Positions 52,684 through 61,988 of a DNA stretch of 64,000 nucleotides are shown piece by piece. Origin of the DNA: Variovorax boronicumulans. GTDB lineage: Bacteria > Pseudomonadota > Gammaproteobacteria > Burkholderiales > Burkholderiaceae_C. Made by a program: the position numbers and the translations under genes. The stretch spans positions 434,001-498,000 of the forward strand of contig NZ_VEDO01000002.1 in the NCBI RefSeq assembly GCF_007677875.1. The letters are read 5' to 3'. The stretch's first letter is position 1. Each line of letters starts with the position of its first letter. The notes below the pieces were generated by a model. It was not told where the DNA came from. It made no database searches and saw nothing but the letters and a program-made list of their open reading frames with translations.

Positions 52684-53544
52684 CTAGGCGATGGCCGGCG
52701 AATCCGCACCGGAGGCCAGCACCTTGCCGCTGGCCGAGTGCAGCGCCTTGGCAGCGCCGCTTTTTTCGCGTGCGGCCGCCTTGCGGCTGCGCGCGGCCTC
52801 GGCCTCTTCCTTGGCGCCTTTGACCATCTCGCAGACCCAGTTGACCAGCACGTTGGTATAGGACTGGCTCCAGGCCTTTTGCGACAGTGCGTGGTCCGCG
52901 CCCTTGATCACGCGGTAGGTCATGGAGTGGGCCTTCTGGAAGGCGTCCAGGTAGTTCTTGATGACGGGGTGCGGCACCATGGTGTCGAACTCCGACTCGA
53001 CCAGCAGCACGTCGCCCTCGAACTGGGCGGCGGCCGACAGCGCCCGGTTGCTGGCCGGCGCGACCACGCTGTTGCGGTAGGCCACGAGCTCCTCCCGGCT
53101 CAAGGCGCGTTTGGGCACCAGCCAGTCTTCGTCCTTGTACAGCGCCGGCACGCGCAGACCGAGCCAGCGCACGGGGCGCAGCGTGGACAGGATGGCTGCC
53201 AGGTAGCCGCCGTAGCTGCTGCCGACCACCGCCACGGCCGAGCCGTCGACCGAGGGATGGCCAACCAGCACGTCGTAGGCCGCCAGCATGTCGGCGAGGT
53301 TGTCCTCGCGCGTGACGGCGTCGCGGGCGGCGCGGTCCTGGGCGTGGCCGCGCAGGTCGAAGGTCAGGCAGATGCAGCCCAGCGCGGCGATCTCGTGCGC
53401 CCGCGCGATGTACTGCTCCTGGCTGCCGTCCCAGCCATGCACGAGCATGACGCCGGGCATCAGGCTGTTGGGACCGACCAGGGTGCCGGCGATGCTGCGG
53501 TCGCCGACCGGGATGTGGATGCTGTTATGCCGGGTGGTGGTCAT
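52684..53544 (-). CDS. Alpha/beta hydrolase
   Basis: A 286-residue α/β-hydrolase. The nucleophile elbow is GSSYGG, the acid is in ESEFDTMVPH and the His in KGADHALSQ; HGWDGSQEQY forms the oxyanion region. The last ~35 residues are Ala/Lys/Arg-rich and probably disordered. The start MTTTRHNS at 53544 overlaps the stop of the DUF3182 gene by 20 bases, so the two are coupled. The substrate is unknown. Confidence 0.88.
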   Translation of the reverse strand: MTTTRHNSIHIPVGDRSIAGTLVGPNSLMPGVMLVHGWDGSQEQYIARAHEIAALGCICLTFDLRGHAQDRAARDAVTREDNLADMLAAYDVLVGHPSVDGSAVAVVGSSYGGYLAAILSTLRPVRWLGLRVPALYKDEDWLVPKRALSREELVAYRNSVVAPASNRALSAAAQFEGDVLLVESEFDTMVPHPVIKNYLDAFQKAHSMTYRVIKGADHALSQKAWSQSYTNVLVNWVCEMVKGAKEEAEAARSRKAAAREKSGAAKALHSASGKVLASGADSPAIA

Positions 53545-54727
53545 CGCTCGCCGTGACGGTGTATTTGGTGAGCGGGCCGACCTGATCGTCCACACCGCGG
53601 AAATAGACCACTGCGCCGGGCGGCAGCGTCTCGCACGGGCCGAAGACCTCGTAGCCGCTGGCGCGCACGACGTGGCGCTGCGGGTCGGCCTGGAACGCCT
53701 CCAGTGCTGCGATCTCCGCGCCGGTGGCGCCGCCGGCGCGCCAGGACTGCTCCAGCACGCCGGAGCGCCATTGCCCGTCCGGCATCAGGCCCTGGGCCAC
53801 GTCGTAGTTGATGCGCGAGGCGAAGAAGCCCGGGAATGCGGCCTGCGCGGCGCTGTCGTACAGCAGCGCCTGCTCGACCGCGGTGCGCACCTCGGGCGCC
53901 AGCACGAGGGACAGCAGCGCCTGGAAATCCCCGCGCACCACGGTCAGGTCGGAGCCGCCGTAGACCTCGGCCCCCTGGTGGTTGTGCGTCAGCCGCTGCT
54001 GTCCGAAGTAGGTCGCCACCATGCCGGCCACGTGCACCTGGCCGACGCTGAGCGTCTGCACCTCGCGCAGGTTCTGCTCGATGACCACGCCGTCCTGCGC
54101 GAGCATCTCGTCGGCGATGCCCGCCAGGCAGGCATCGAAGGCCGCGCGGTCCCGGGCCACGGTCTGGCCGTTGCCACCGGTTTCGCGGACCAGCTTGATG
54201 CGGACCGGGCCGGCCTGCAGCAGTTCTTCGGCCGCCACCGTGGCGTCGGCGCGCGTGAAGGCGGTGTAGCCCGGCAGCACGGCGTCGCCGACCATGCGGC
54301 TGAAGGCAGGATTCCAGCCTTCGGGTGCCTGGGCGTCGGCCGCCACCAGTGGATGGGTGATGGCCTTGGTCGAGACGAAGGGGTAAGGCACCACGCCGCC
54401 GAAGAAGTCATCGCGGCCGTGGATGCCCAGAGCCTGCGCGCGCCCGGTACCGACCAGCGTGTCGCTGGGCACCAGGTACACCGGGCCCAGAGGCGCCTGG
54501 GCGAACTCCTCGGACACCGCATAGCCCTTGAGCCGCGCCAGGCGGCGCACCACCTCCATGCGCGTCATCTGCTCATGGGCGCTGGCGTAGCCGCGCAAAC
54601 CCTGGGTGTAGGCCATGACCGTGCCGGCACCGGGCACGGCAGCAGGGGCAGCGGGGCAGGCCAGCGGCCCGGCCCGCTCGGCGGGGAGGGCGCTCATGGC
54701 GGCCAGGGGGGACGGGGGCAATGTCAT
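53525..54727 (-). CDS. DUF3182 family protein (ATP-grasp-like)
   Basis: A 400-residue protein recognised as DUF3182 from the blocks YLVPSDTLVG, DDFFGGVVPYPFVSTKAITHPLV and IKLVRETGGNGQTVARD. The Lys/Glu-containing central region resembles ATP-grasp enzymes that join acids to amines, but this is a family-level impression. The first ~40 residues are Ala/Pro-rich; MSALPAE 10 codons on is another possible start. It overlaps the hydrolase gene by 20 bases. Biochemical role unknown. Confidence 0.75.
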   Translation of the reverse strand: MTLPPSPLAAMSALPAERAGPLACPAAPAAVPGAGTVMAYTQGLRGYASAHEQMTRMEVVRRLARLKGYAVSEEFAQAPLGPVYLVPSDTLVGTGRAQALGIHGRDDFFGGVVPYPFVSTKAITHPLVAADAQAPEGWNPAFSRMVGDAVLPGYTAFTRADATVAAEELLQAGPVRIKLVRETGGNGQTVARDRAAFDACLAGIADEMLAQDGVVIEQNLREVQTLSVGQVHVAGMVATYFGQQRLTHNHQGAEVYGGSDLTVVRGDFQALLSLVLAPEVRTAVEQALLYDSAAQAAFPGFFASRINYDVAQGLMPDGQWRSGVLEQSWRAGGATGAEIAALEAFQADPQRHVVRASGYEVFGPCETLPPGAVVYFRGVDDQVGPLTKYTVTASDDHHPA

Positions 54728-54849
54728 CGAGCACCTCGTGCGGTCAAAAGTGACTCCACTGTCGCCAAGAGGGCGCACGGTCTGCCATCCGCCGATCCCG
54801 TCATCGCGCGTCGGTGCCGGCCTACGCCCCGGCGCGCGACAATCGCGCA

Positions 54850-55923
54850 GTGACCGAATCCGACATTCTTTCCCTGCTGCGCCTGCCGGCCATCGCCGAT
54901 GCCGAGGACAGTGCGCAAGCCCTGCGGCTGCAGCAGCTGCTGGACGACAAGACCAAGCCGCCCGGATCCCTGGGCCGCATCGAGCAACTGGCCCAGCAGC
55001 TGGGCCTGATCCTGGCCAGCGAGGCGCCCGTGCTGCAGGCGCCGCAGATGCTGGTGTGCGCGGCCGACCACGGTCTGGCCGCGCAGGGCGTGTCGGCCTT
55101 CCCGCAGGAAGTGACGCGCCAGATGGTGGAGAACTTCCTGGCCGGCGGCGCCGCCGTGAGCGTGCTGGCGCGCCAGCATGGCATCGCGCTGACGGTGGTC
55201 GATTGCGGCGTGGCGCACGATTTCGGCGGCGACCGGCCCGGCCTGCGCGTGCGCAAGGCGGCGCCCGGCACGGCCGATGCCTCGCTCGGCCCGGCGATGC
55301 GCGCGGCCGAGTGCGCCCAGGCCATCGCCCATGGCATGGACCTGGTGCGCGAGTTGCCCGGCAATGCGCTGCTGCTGGGCGAAATGGGCATCGGCAACAC
55401 CTCGGCCGCCACGCTGCTGACCGCGCGCCTGACCGGCCACGAGGTGGCGGCCTGCACCGGCTCGGGCACCGGCCTGGCCGGCCCGGCGCTGGCGCACAAG
55501 CTGCGCGTGCTGCAGTCCGTCTATCTGCGCCATGCCGATGCGCGCACGCCGCTGGCGGCGTTGGCGGCCTTCGGCGGCCTGGAGATCGCCACGCTGGTCG
55601 GCGTGCTGCTGCAGGGCGCACGCGAACGCCGGGTGCTGGTGGTGGACGGCTTCATCACCACCGCGGCCGTGCTCGTGGCGCAGGCGCTCGCGCCGGCCGT
55701 GCGCGGCTACTGCGTGTTCTCGCACCTGTCGGGCGAGCGCGGCCATGCGATCGCGCTGGCGCACCTGGGCGTGCGGCCCCTGCTGGACCTGGGCCTGCGG
55801 CTGGGTGAAGGCTCGGGCGCGGCGCTGGCCTGGCCGCTGTTGCAGTCGGCCAGCCTGTTGTTGCGCGAAATGGCCAGCTTCGCGGGCGCAGGCGTGTCCA
55901 AGCGCGGCGAACTGGCCGTTTAG
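54850..55923 (+). CDS. cobT: Nicotinate-nucleotide–dimethylbenzimidazole phosphoribosyltransferase
   Basis: A 357-residue enzyme that makes α-ribazole phosphate for the lower ligand of cobalamin. DDKTKPPGSLGRIEQLA and VCAADHGLAAQGVSAFPQEVT are diagnostic, GEMGIGNTSAA forms a binding loop, and RLGEGSGAA contains the catalytic Glu (Glu320). The start is GTG at 54850. cobS, usually next to cobT, is absent here; a signalling gene follows 9 bases after the stop. Confidence 0.95.
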   Translation: MTESDILSLLRLPAIADAEDSAQALRLQQLLDDKTKPPGSLGRIEQLAQQLGLILASEAPVLQAPQMLVCAADHGLAAQGVSAFPQEVTRQMVENFLAGGAAVSVLARQHGIALTVVDCGVAHDFGGDRPGLRVRKAAPGTADASLGPAMRAAECAQAIAHGMDLVRELPGNALLLGEMGIGNTSAATLLTARLTGHEVAACTGSGTGLAGPALAHKLRVLQSVYLRHADARTPLAALAAFGGLEIATLVGVLLQGARERRVLVVDGFITTAAVLVAQALAPAVRGYCVFSHLSGERGHAIALAHLGVRPLLDLGLRLGEGSGAALAWPLLQSASLLLREMASFAGAGVSKRGELAV

Positions 55924-55932
55924 ACTTTCCCG

Positions 55933-58104
55933 ATGGCCCACGACGCTTCCCTGCAGACCTTGGCGGCGCTCGTGGTCGAGGCCAGCGACAACGCGGTCGT
56001 GGTCTGCGGCCCCGATCTGCGCACGCTGTACGTCAACCCCGGCTTCTGCCGGCTGATGGGCTACCAGCTCGAGGATCTGCAAGGCAAGCGACCGGCCGAC
56101 GTGCTGGCCGGCCCGTCGACCGATCTGCAGGCCCTGGACGCCGCGCGCGATCCGGAGCGGCCCGCCAACTTCCGGCTCGAGCTGCTGCTGTACACGCGTG
56201 CCGGGCAGCCGCTGTGGGTGTCGATCACCAGCAATGTGGTGCGTGATGACCAGGGCAGTGTGCAGTACATCTGTTCGATGTTCTCGGACATCACGCTGAC
56301 CAAGGTGCACGAGGTGTTGCAGCACCGCGTGCTCGACGCCATGGTGCACGAGCTGCCGGTGGCCGCGCTGATGGACCTGGTCTGCGAAGAAGTCGAGCGC
56401 ATTGCGCCCGAGCTCTTCTGCACCGTGCTGGATGTGGACGATGTCGGCCGGCTGCACCCCCTGGCCGGCCCCAGCCTGCCGCGGGCACTGGGCGAGGCAC
56501 TGGACGGCCTGCCGATCGGACCGCAGGCCGCCGGCGGCGGGGCGGCGGCCTGGACCGGCGCCGACGTGGAGGTCGTCGACATCGCGGCCGACCCGGCCTG
56601 GCAGGGCCTGCTGCACCTGGTGCTGCCGCAGGGCCTGAAGGCTTGCTGGGCCTGCCCGGTGCGGGCCAGCGACGGCACCGTGGTCGGCGTTTTCGGCCTG
56701 TACTTCGCCAGTTGCCGCGGCCCCAGCGCGTTCCACCGCAGCCTGGCCGGGATCTGCGTGCGCCTGTGTGCGCTGGCGCTGGAGCGCGAGCGCGCCCGTC
56801 TGCGCATGGAGCGGCTGGCCAGCGTTGACATGCTGACCGGCCTGGCCAACCGCATCGCATTGAAGTCGCGCGCGACGCAGCTGCTGGAGGAGCTGGCAGG
56901 CAAGGGCGCGCCCATGGCCGTGCTGTGCATCGACCTGGACCGCTTCCGGCTCGTCAACGAAACCCAGGGTCCGGACAGCGGCGACCAGCTGCTGCGCGAA
57001 ACCGCGCGCCGGCTGACGGGCTGCGTGCGCAGCATCGACCTGACCGGCCGATTGGGCGGCGACGAGTTCGCAGTCATCCTGCCGTCGTGTCCGGTGCGCC
57101 AGGCGGCGACCGCGGCCGAGCGGCTGCTGGCGGCGGTGGCGGCACCCTTGGTGCTGCCGGGCGCGACGCTGCAACCGACCGCCAGCATCGGCGTGGCCAT
57201 GTTCCCGGACGACGGCACCGACGTGGACACCTTGCTGCACCACGCCGACATGGCGCGCACACAGGCCAAGCTCAGCGGGCGCGGCGGCGCGCGCTTCTTC
57301 AACGAGGAAATGCAGCAGCGCACGCGCGAGCGCGTGGCGCTGGAGGCCGCGCTGCGGCTGGGCCTGCGCGACGGCGGCCTGCGCCTGCACTACCAGCCGC
57401 AGATCGACCGGCGATCGGGCAGCCTGTACGGCGTGGAGGCGCTGGCGCGCTGGTCGCACCCGCAGTTGGGCGAGATTCCGCCGGCGCGCTTCATCCCGCT
57501 CGCCGAGGAAGCCGGCCTGGTGGCCGAACTGGGCCGCTGGGCGCTGGGAGAAGCCTGCCGCCAGATGGCGCAGTGGCGGCGCGCGGGCATCGCGGTGCCG
57601 CGCGTGGCCGTGAACCTGTCCACGCGCAACTTCGAGGAAGAGGGCCTGGTGCCCATGGTGGCCCGCCTGCTGGACGCCCATGGCCTGGTGGCCGGCGACC
57701 TCACGCTGGAGATGACCGAGAGCATGCTGCTCGATGCCACGCCCAGCGTGCTGGCCGCGCTGCAGGCGCTGCGTGCCATGGGCGTGCACCTGTCGCTGGA
57801 CGACTTCGGCACCGGCTACTCCAGCCTGAGCTACCTGCACCGCCTGCCGATCCACGAACTCAAGCTGGACCAGAGCTTCGTGCGCGACCTGGCGGACAAC
57901 GCCACCGCGCGTGCGCTGACCAACACTATCTTGCGCATCGGCGACAGCCTGAAGCTCACGGTCGTGGCCGAGGGCGTGGAGAACACGCTGCAGGCACAGC
58001 TGCTGGCCGAGCGCGGCAGCACCATCGTGCAGGGCTATCTGTATGGCCGCCCCATGCCGGCGCAGGCGCTGGCCGACTGGATCGCGGGCAACCCGCAGCA
58101 GTAG
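55933..58104 (+). CDS. PAS-GAF-GGDEF-EAL c-di-GMP signalling protein (DosP-like)
   Basis: A 723-residue soluble protein: PAS (about residues 8–125), GAF-like (about 135–290), GGDEF (about 295–455) and EAL (about 465–715). The diguanylate cyclase site is intact (GGDEF at 375–379) with an inhibitory RxxD site at 366–369. The EAL domain has E502-A-L and DDFGTGYSSL, so phosphodiesterase activity is also plausible. Layout and many segments recall E. coli DosP, whose GGDEF is degenerate; here it is not. It starts 9 bases after cobT, with a weak ribosome site. Confidence 0.92.
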   Translation: MAHDASLQTLAALVVEASDNAVVVCGPDLRTLYVNPGFCRLMGYQLEDLQGKRPADVLAGPSTDLQALDAARDPERPANFRLELLLYTRAGQPLWVSITSNVVRDDQGSVQYICSMFSDITLTKVHEVLQHRVLDAMVHELPVAALMDLVCEEVERIAPELFCTVLDVDDVGRLHPLAGPSLPRALGEALDGLPIGPQAAGGGAAAWTGADVEVVDIAADPAWQGLLHLVLPQGLKACWACPVRASDGTVVGVFGLYFASCRGPSAFHRSLAGICVRLCALALERERARLRMERLASVDMLTGLANRIALKSRATQLLEELAGKGAPMAVLCIDLDRFRLVNETQGPDSGDQLLRETARRLTGCVRSIDLTGRLGGDEFAVILPSCPVRQAATAAERLLAAVAAPLVLPGATLQPTASIGVAMFPDDGTDVDTLLHHADMARTQAKLSGRGGARFFNEEMQQRTRERVALEAALRLGLRDGGLRLHYQPQIDRRSGSLYGVEALARWSHPQLGEIPPARFIPLAEEAGLVAELGRWALGEACRQMAQWRRAGIAVPRVAVNLSTRNFEEEGLVPMVARLLDAHGLVAGDLTLEMTESMLLDATPSVLAALQALRAMGVHLSLDDFGTGYSSLSYLHRLPIHELKLDQSFVRDLADNATARALTNTILRIGDSLKLTVVAEGVENTLQAQLLAERGSTIVQGYLYGRPMPAQALADWIAGNPQQ

Positions 58105-58107
58105 GGC

Positions 58108-58746
58108 TCAGGGCGCGACGGTCTTGGGTTCGTAATCGCACCACGGCGCCACGCTGCAGCGCCAGCATTGGGGCTTGCGCGCCTGGCAGACGTACCGTCC
58201 GTGGAGGATCAGCCAGTGGTGGGCGTCGACCAGGTAGCGCAGCGGCACGCGGGCGAGCAGGCCTTGCTCGACCTTGTCCGGGGTCTTGCCCGGCGCAAGG
58301 CCTGTGCGGTTGGCGACGCGGAAGATGTGCGTGTCCACGGCCATGGTCGGTTCGCCGAAGGCCACGTTGAGCACCACGTTGGCGGTCTTGCGGCCCACGC
58401 CGGGCAGGGCCTGCAACTCCTCGCGCGTGCGCGGCACCTCGCCGCCATGGCGCTCGACCAGGATCTGGCAGGTGGCCAGCAGGTTCTTCGCCTTGGTGCG
58501 GTACAGGCCGATGGTGCGGATGTAGCTCTCCAGGCCTTCCAACCCCAGCGTGAGGATCTTTTGCGGCGTGTTCGCCACGGGGTAGAGCCGGCGCGTGGCC
58601 TTGTTCACGCCCACGTCGGTGGCCTGGGCCGACAGCAGCACGGCGGCCAGCAGCTCGAACACGCTGGTGTACTCGAGCTCGGTGACGGGGGAGGGGTTGG
58701 ACTGCTGCAGTGTGGCGAAGAACTGCTCGATGTCATGGGGTGTCAT
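58108..58746 (-). CDS. nth: Endonuclease III
   Basis: A 212-residue DNA glycosylase/AP lyase acting on oxidised pyrimidines. The helix-hairpin-helix ALPGVGRKTANVVLN contains catalytic Lys120; Asp138 lies in MAVDTHIFRV, both at the same numbers as in E. coli. The 4Fe-4S cluster motif C-x6-C-x2-C-x5-C is at the C-terminus (CQARKPQCWRCSVAPWC). Convergent with the c-di-GMP gene, 3 bases apart. Confidence 0.97.
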   Translation of the reverse strand: MTPHDIEQFFATLQQSNPSPVTELEYTSVFELLAAVLLSAQATDVGVNKATRRLYPVANTPQKILTLGLEGLESYIRTIGLYRTKAKNLLATCQILVERHGGEVPRTREELQALPGVGRKTANVVLNVAFGEPTMAVDTHIFRVANRTGLAPGKTPDKVEQGLLARVPLRYLVDAHHWLILHGRYVCQARKPQCWRCSVAPWCDYEPKTVAP

Positions 58747-58827
58747 GGCGCGGCAGTGTAGGAGCCCGGCCGCTTGGCTGCGGGGTGCACTCCTACAATG
58801 CCGGGCTTGCCAGGAGACCGCCCCGCC

Positions 58828-60438
58828 ATGCATTTCGACTTCGCCAACCCCTACAGCTCCGTGCGCACGCCGGTGTTCGCACGCAATGTCTGCAGCACGT
58901 CGCATCCGCTGGCCGCGCAGGCCGGCCTGCGCATGCTGCAGCAGGGCGGCAACGCAGTGGATGCGGCGGTCGCTGCAGCCGCGGTGATGACCATCGTCGA
59001 GCCGGTCAGCAACGGCCTGGGCTCGGACGCCTTCTGCATCCTCTGGGACGGCCGGCAGCTGCACGGCCTCAACGCCTCGGGCCGCGCGCCGGCCAGCTGG
59101 TCGCCGGGCTATTTCGAGGCCAAGTACGGGAAGGGCGCGGCCCAGCCGCCCAAGCGCGGGCTGGACTCCGTCACGGTGCCGGGTGCGGTCAGCGCCTGGG
59201 CGGCGCTGTCCGAACGTTTCGGCAAGCTGCCCTTCGCAGACCTCATGGCGCCGGCCATCGACATCGCCGAGCGCGGCTACCTGCTGCCCGTGGTGGTGCA
59301 GCAGAAATGGGGGGCTGCGACCGAGGAACTGCGCAGCCAGCCTGGTTTTGCCGATGCCTTCCTGCCCTGGGGCAGGGCGCCGCGTGTGGGCGAGTTGTTC
59401 CAGTTCAAGGCCGCGGCGCGCGGCTTGCGTGCGATTGCCCAGACGCGTGGCGCAGCCTTCTACGGCGGCGAGATCGCGGCGGCCATCGCCAGATTCTCGG
59501 CCGCGCATGGCGGCAGCCTCACGGTGCAGGATTTCGCGGCCTACCAACCCGAGTGGGTGACGCCGCTCGCGCGCAACTACCGCGGCCACACCCTGCACGA
59601 GATCCCGCCCAACGGGCAGGGCATCGCGGCGCTGATCGCGCTCGGCATCCTCGAGAAGTTCGACATCGCCGGCATGGAAGTGGATGGCGTGGACTCGCAG
59701 CACGTGCAGATCGAGGCCATGAAGCTCGCCTTCGCAGACGTCTACCGCTACGTGGGCGAGCCCGGCAGCATGGAGGTCACGGCCGAGCAGCTGCTGGACG
59801 ACGCGTACCTGGCCTCGCGCGCCAGGTTGATCGACGTGCGCCGGGCCCAGGACTTCGGCGCCGGCAACCCGGTCAAGGGCGGCACGATCTACCTGACCGC
59901 GGCCGACGAGAACGGCATGATGGTCAGCTTCATCCAGAGCAACTACATGGGCTTCGGCTCGGGCGCGGTGGAGCCGGACTTCGGCATCAGCCTGCAGAAC
60001 CGCGGCCACGGCTTCGCACTGGCCCCGGGCCACAACCAGGTGGCGCCGGGCAAGCGGCCGTTCCACACCATCATCCCGGCCTTCCTCACCAAGGACGGCC
60101 AGCCCGTCATGAGCTTCGGCGTGATGGGCGCCAACATGCAGCCCCAGGGCCATGTGCAGACCCTCGTGCGCATGCTGGACTACGGCCAGAACCCCCAGGC
60201 CGCCTGCGACGCGCCGCGCTGGCGCTACAACGCGGGCCTGGAACTCAACGTCGAGTCCGCCATGCGGCCCGCCACCATCGAAGGCCTGGCCGCGCGTGGC
60301 CACCGCATGGAGGTGATCCAGGACTCCTACCAGGACTTCGGCGCCGGCCAGTTCATCTGGCGCGCCGGCGACCCGAAGGTCGAGGGCTACGTGGCCGCCA
60401 GCGATGCGCGCCGCGACGGCCTGGCCGCGGGCTTCTGA
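58828..60438 (+). CDS. Gamma-glutamyltransferase family protein
   Basis: A 536-residue N-terminal-nucleophile hydrolase. HPLAAQAGLRMLQQGGNAVDAAVAAA is the GGT opening, and the autocleavage Thr is probably Thr353 in KGGTIYLTAAD, followed by MGFGSGAVEPDFGI. There is no signal peptide, unlike periplasmic GGT, so it acts in the cytoplasm, perhaps as an acylase on γ-glutamyl or related amides. An aminotransferase gene follows 18 bases later. Confidence 0.9.
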   Translation: MHFDFANPYSSVRTPVFARNVCSTSHPLAAQAGLRMLQQGGNAVDAAVAAAAVMTIVEPVSNGLGSDAFCILWDGRQLHGLNASGRAPASWSPGYFEAKYGKGAAQPPKRGLDSVTVPGAVSAWAALSERFGKLPFADLMAPAIDIAERGYLLPVVVQQKWGAATEELRSQPGFADAFLPWGRAPRVGELFQFKAAARGLRAIAQTRGAAFYGGEIAAAIARFSAAHGGSLTVQDFAAYQPEWVTPLARNYRGHTLHEIPPNGQGIAALIALGILEKFDIAGMEVDGVDSQHVQIEAMKLAFADVYRYVGEPGSMEVTAEQLLDDAYLASRARLIDVRRAQDFGAGNPVKGGTIYLTAADENGMMVSFIQSNYMGFGSGAVEPDFGISLQNRGHGFALAPGHNQVAPGKRPFHTIIPAFLTKDGQPVMSFGVMGANMQPQGHVQTLVRMLDYGQNPQAACDAPRWRYNAGLELNVESAMRPATIEGLAARGHRMEVIQDSYQDFGAGQFIWRAGDPKVEGYVAASDARRDGLAAGF

Positions 60439-60456
60439 TACCCACGAAAGACACGC

Positions 60457-61632
60457 ATGCAATTCGCCGACCGTCTCCAGAACGTCGAAACCTCCGCCAT
60501 CCGCGAGCTTTTCAAGCTGCTCGGCAAGCCCGGCATCATCAGTTTCGCCGGCGGCTTTCCCGATCCCTCGCTGTTTGACACGGAGGGCATCCGCGAAGCC
60601 ACGGCCGCGGTGCTGCGCGACACCCCGGGCCCGGTGCTGCAGTACGGGGCCACCGAGGGCTATGGCCCGGCGCGCGAGCAATTGGCCCGCTTCATGGCGG
60701 GCAAGGGCGTGCAGGTCGCGCCCGAGGGCCTGATCGTGACCACGGGCAGCCAGCAGGCGCTGGATCTGATCGGCAAGACCATGATCTCGCCCGGCGACAA
60801 GGTGATCGTCGAGGCGCCGACCTTCCTGGCCACGATCCAGTGCTTCCGGTTGTATGGCGCCCATGTGATCGGCGCGCCGATCGATGCAGACGGCGTGCTG
60901 GTCGATCCGCTCGAGCGCCTGATCGCGGAGCACCGGCCCAAGCTGGTCTACCTGATCCCGAACTTCGGCAACCCGCATGGCGCCATGCTGAGCCTGGAGC
61001 GGCGCCGCCGCATCCTGGAGATCGCCGCGCGCACCGGCACGCTGGTGGTCGAGGACGACCCCTATGGCGAGCTGTACTTCGACCAGCCCGCGCCGCCCTC
61101 GCTGCTGGCCCTGTCCGCCGAGGTGCCGGGCAGCCGCGAGTGGCTGGCGCACTGCGGCTCCATGAGCAAGATCCTGTCGCCCGGCCTGCGCGTGGGCTGG
61201 CTCATCGCGCAGCCGGCGCTGTTGGCCAATGCGACGATGTGCAAGCAGTTCAGCGACGCCCATACGTCCAACCTCACCCAGGCCACCGCCGCGCACTACC
61301 TCACGCTGAACCGCCTGGAAGGTGCGCTGGACCAGGTGCGCAGGGTCTACGCCGAGCGTGCGCGCGTGATGGCCGTGCGCCTGCGCGCCGAACTGGGCGA
61401 TGCGATCACCTTCGATGCGCCCAAGGGCGGCATGTTCTTCTGGGCCCGTCTGACCGGCGGCCGCGACGCGACCGCGTTCGCGCAGCGCGCGATCGAGAAG
61501 CTCGTGGCCTTCGTGCCCGGCGCGCCGTTCTTCGCGCACGATCCCGACCCGTCCACACTGCGGCTGAGCTTCGCCACGGCCGACGTGGCCAAGATCGAGG
61601 AAGGCATCGCGCGGCTGGGCCAGGCCCTGTGA
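60457..61632 (+). CDS. PLP-dependent class I/II aminotransferase (2-aminoadipate/MocR-like type)
   Basis: A 391-residue fold-type I enzyme. The PLP lysine is Lys238 in SMSKILSPGLRVGW; IPNFGNPHGAMLSLERR and EDDPYGELYFD match the LysN/2-aminoadipate transaminase group, which also acts on aromatic and branched amino acids. There is no DNA-binding domain, so it is not a MocR regulator. It follows the GGT-like gene and its stop overlaps the SUI1 start by one base (TGATG). Confidence 0.9.
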   Translation: MQFADRLQNVETSAIRELFKLLGKPGIISFAGGFPDPSLFDTEGIREATAAVLRDTPGPVLQYGATEGYGPAREQLARFMAGKGVQVAPEGLIVTTGSQQALDLIGKTMISPGDKVIVEAPTFLATIQCFRLYGAHVIGAPIDADGVLVDPLERLIAEHRPKLVYLIPNFGNPHGAMLSLERRRRILEIAARTGTLVVEDDPYGELYFDQPAPPSLLALSAEVPGSREWLAHCGSMSKILSPGLRVGWLIAQPALLANATMCKQFSDAHTSNLTQATAAHYLTLNRLEGALDQVRRVYAERARVMAVRLRAELGDAITFDAPKGGMFFWARLTGGRDATAFAQRAIEKLVAFVPGAPFFAHDPDPSTLRLSFATADVAKIEEGIARLGQAL

Positions 61633-61988
61633 TGAAGGGCGGTGGTGGCGGTCTGGTCTATTCGACCGAGGCCGGTCGCATGTGCCCGGCCTGCCGCCAG
61701 CCCGTTGCGCAGTGCGCCTGCAAGAAGGCGTCCGCTGCGCCGCAGGGCGACGGCACGGTGCGCGTGCGCCTGGAAACCAAGGGCCGCAAGGGCAAGGGCG
61801 TGACCGTGGTCTGGGGTGTCCCCGTCGACGAGGATGGCCTGCAGAAACTGGGCAAGCAGCTCAAGGCCGCCTGTGGCACGGGCGGCACGGTCAAGGACGG
61901 GCAGATCGAGGTGCAGGGCGACCACGTCGCCCAGGTCATGGAGACCCTGCGCAAGCAGGGCTACCAGGTCAAGCGCGCGGGCGCTTAG
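61632..61988 (+). CDS. SUI1/eIF1-family translation factor (YciH-like)
   Basis: A 118-residue protein with a C-terminal SUI1 domain (VRLETKGRKGKGVTVVWGV through IEVQGDHVAQVMETLRKQGY) and an N-terminal zinc-knuckle-like CPAC…CAC pattern. Bacterial YciH may influence start-codon selection, especially under stress. It overlaps the aminotransferase stop by one base and the convergent GST gene by four. Confidence 0.9.
   Translation: MKGGGGGLVYSTEAGRMCPACRQPVAQCACKKASAAPQGDGTVRVRLETKGRKGKGVTVVWGVPVDEDGLQKLGKQLKAACGTGGTVKDGQIEVQGDHVAQVMETLRKQGYQVKRAGA

Noticed and set aside
58747-61539. Long minus-strand extension upstream of nth, opposite the GGT-like and aminotransferase genes
   Set aside because: nth begins at 58746 with normal length; the upstream frame is low-complexity and antisense to two well-supported enzymes.
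60457-61632. MocR-type transcription regulator
   Set aside because: The protein has only the aminotransferase fold; there is no N-terminal GntR helix-turn-helix.
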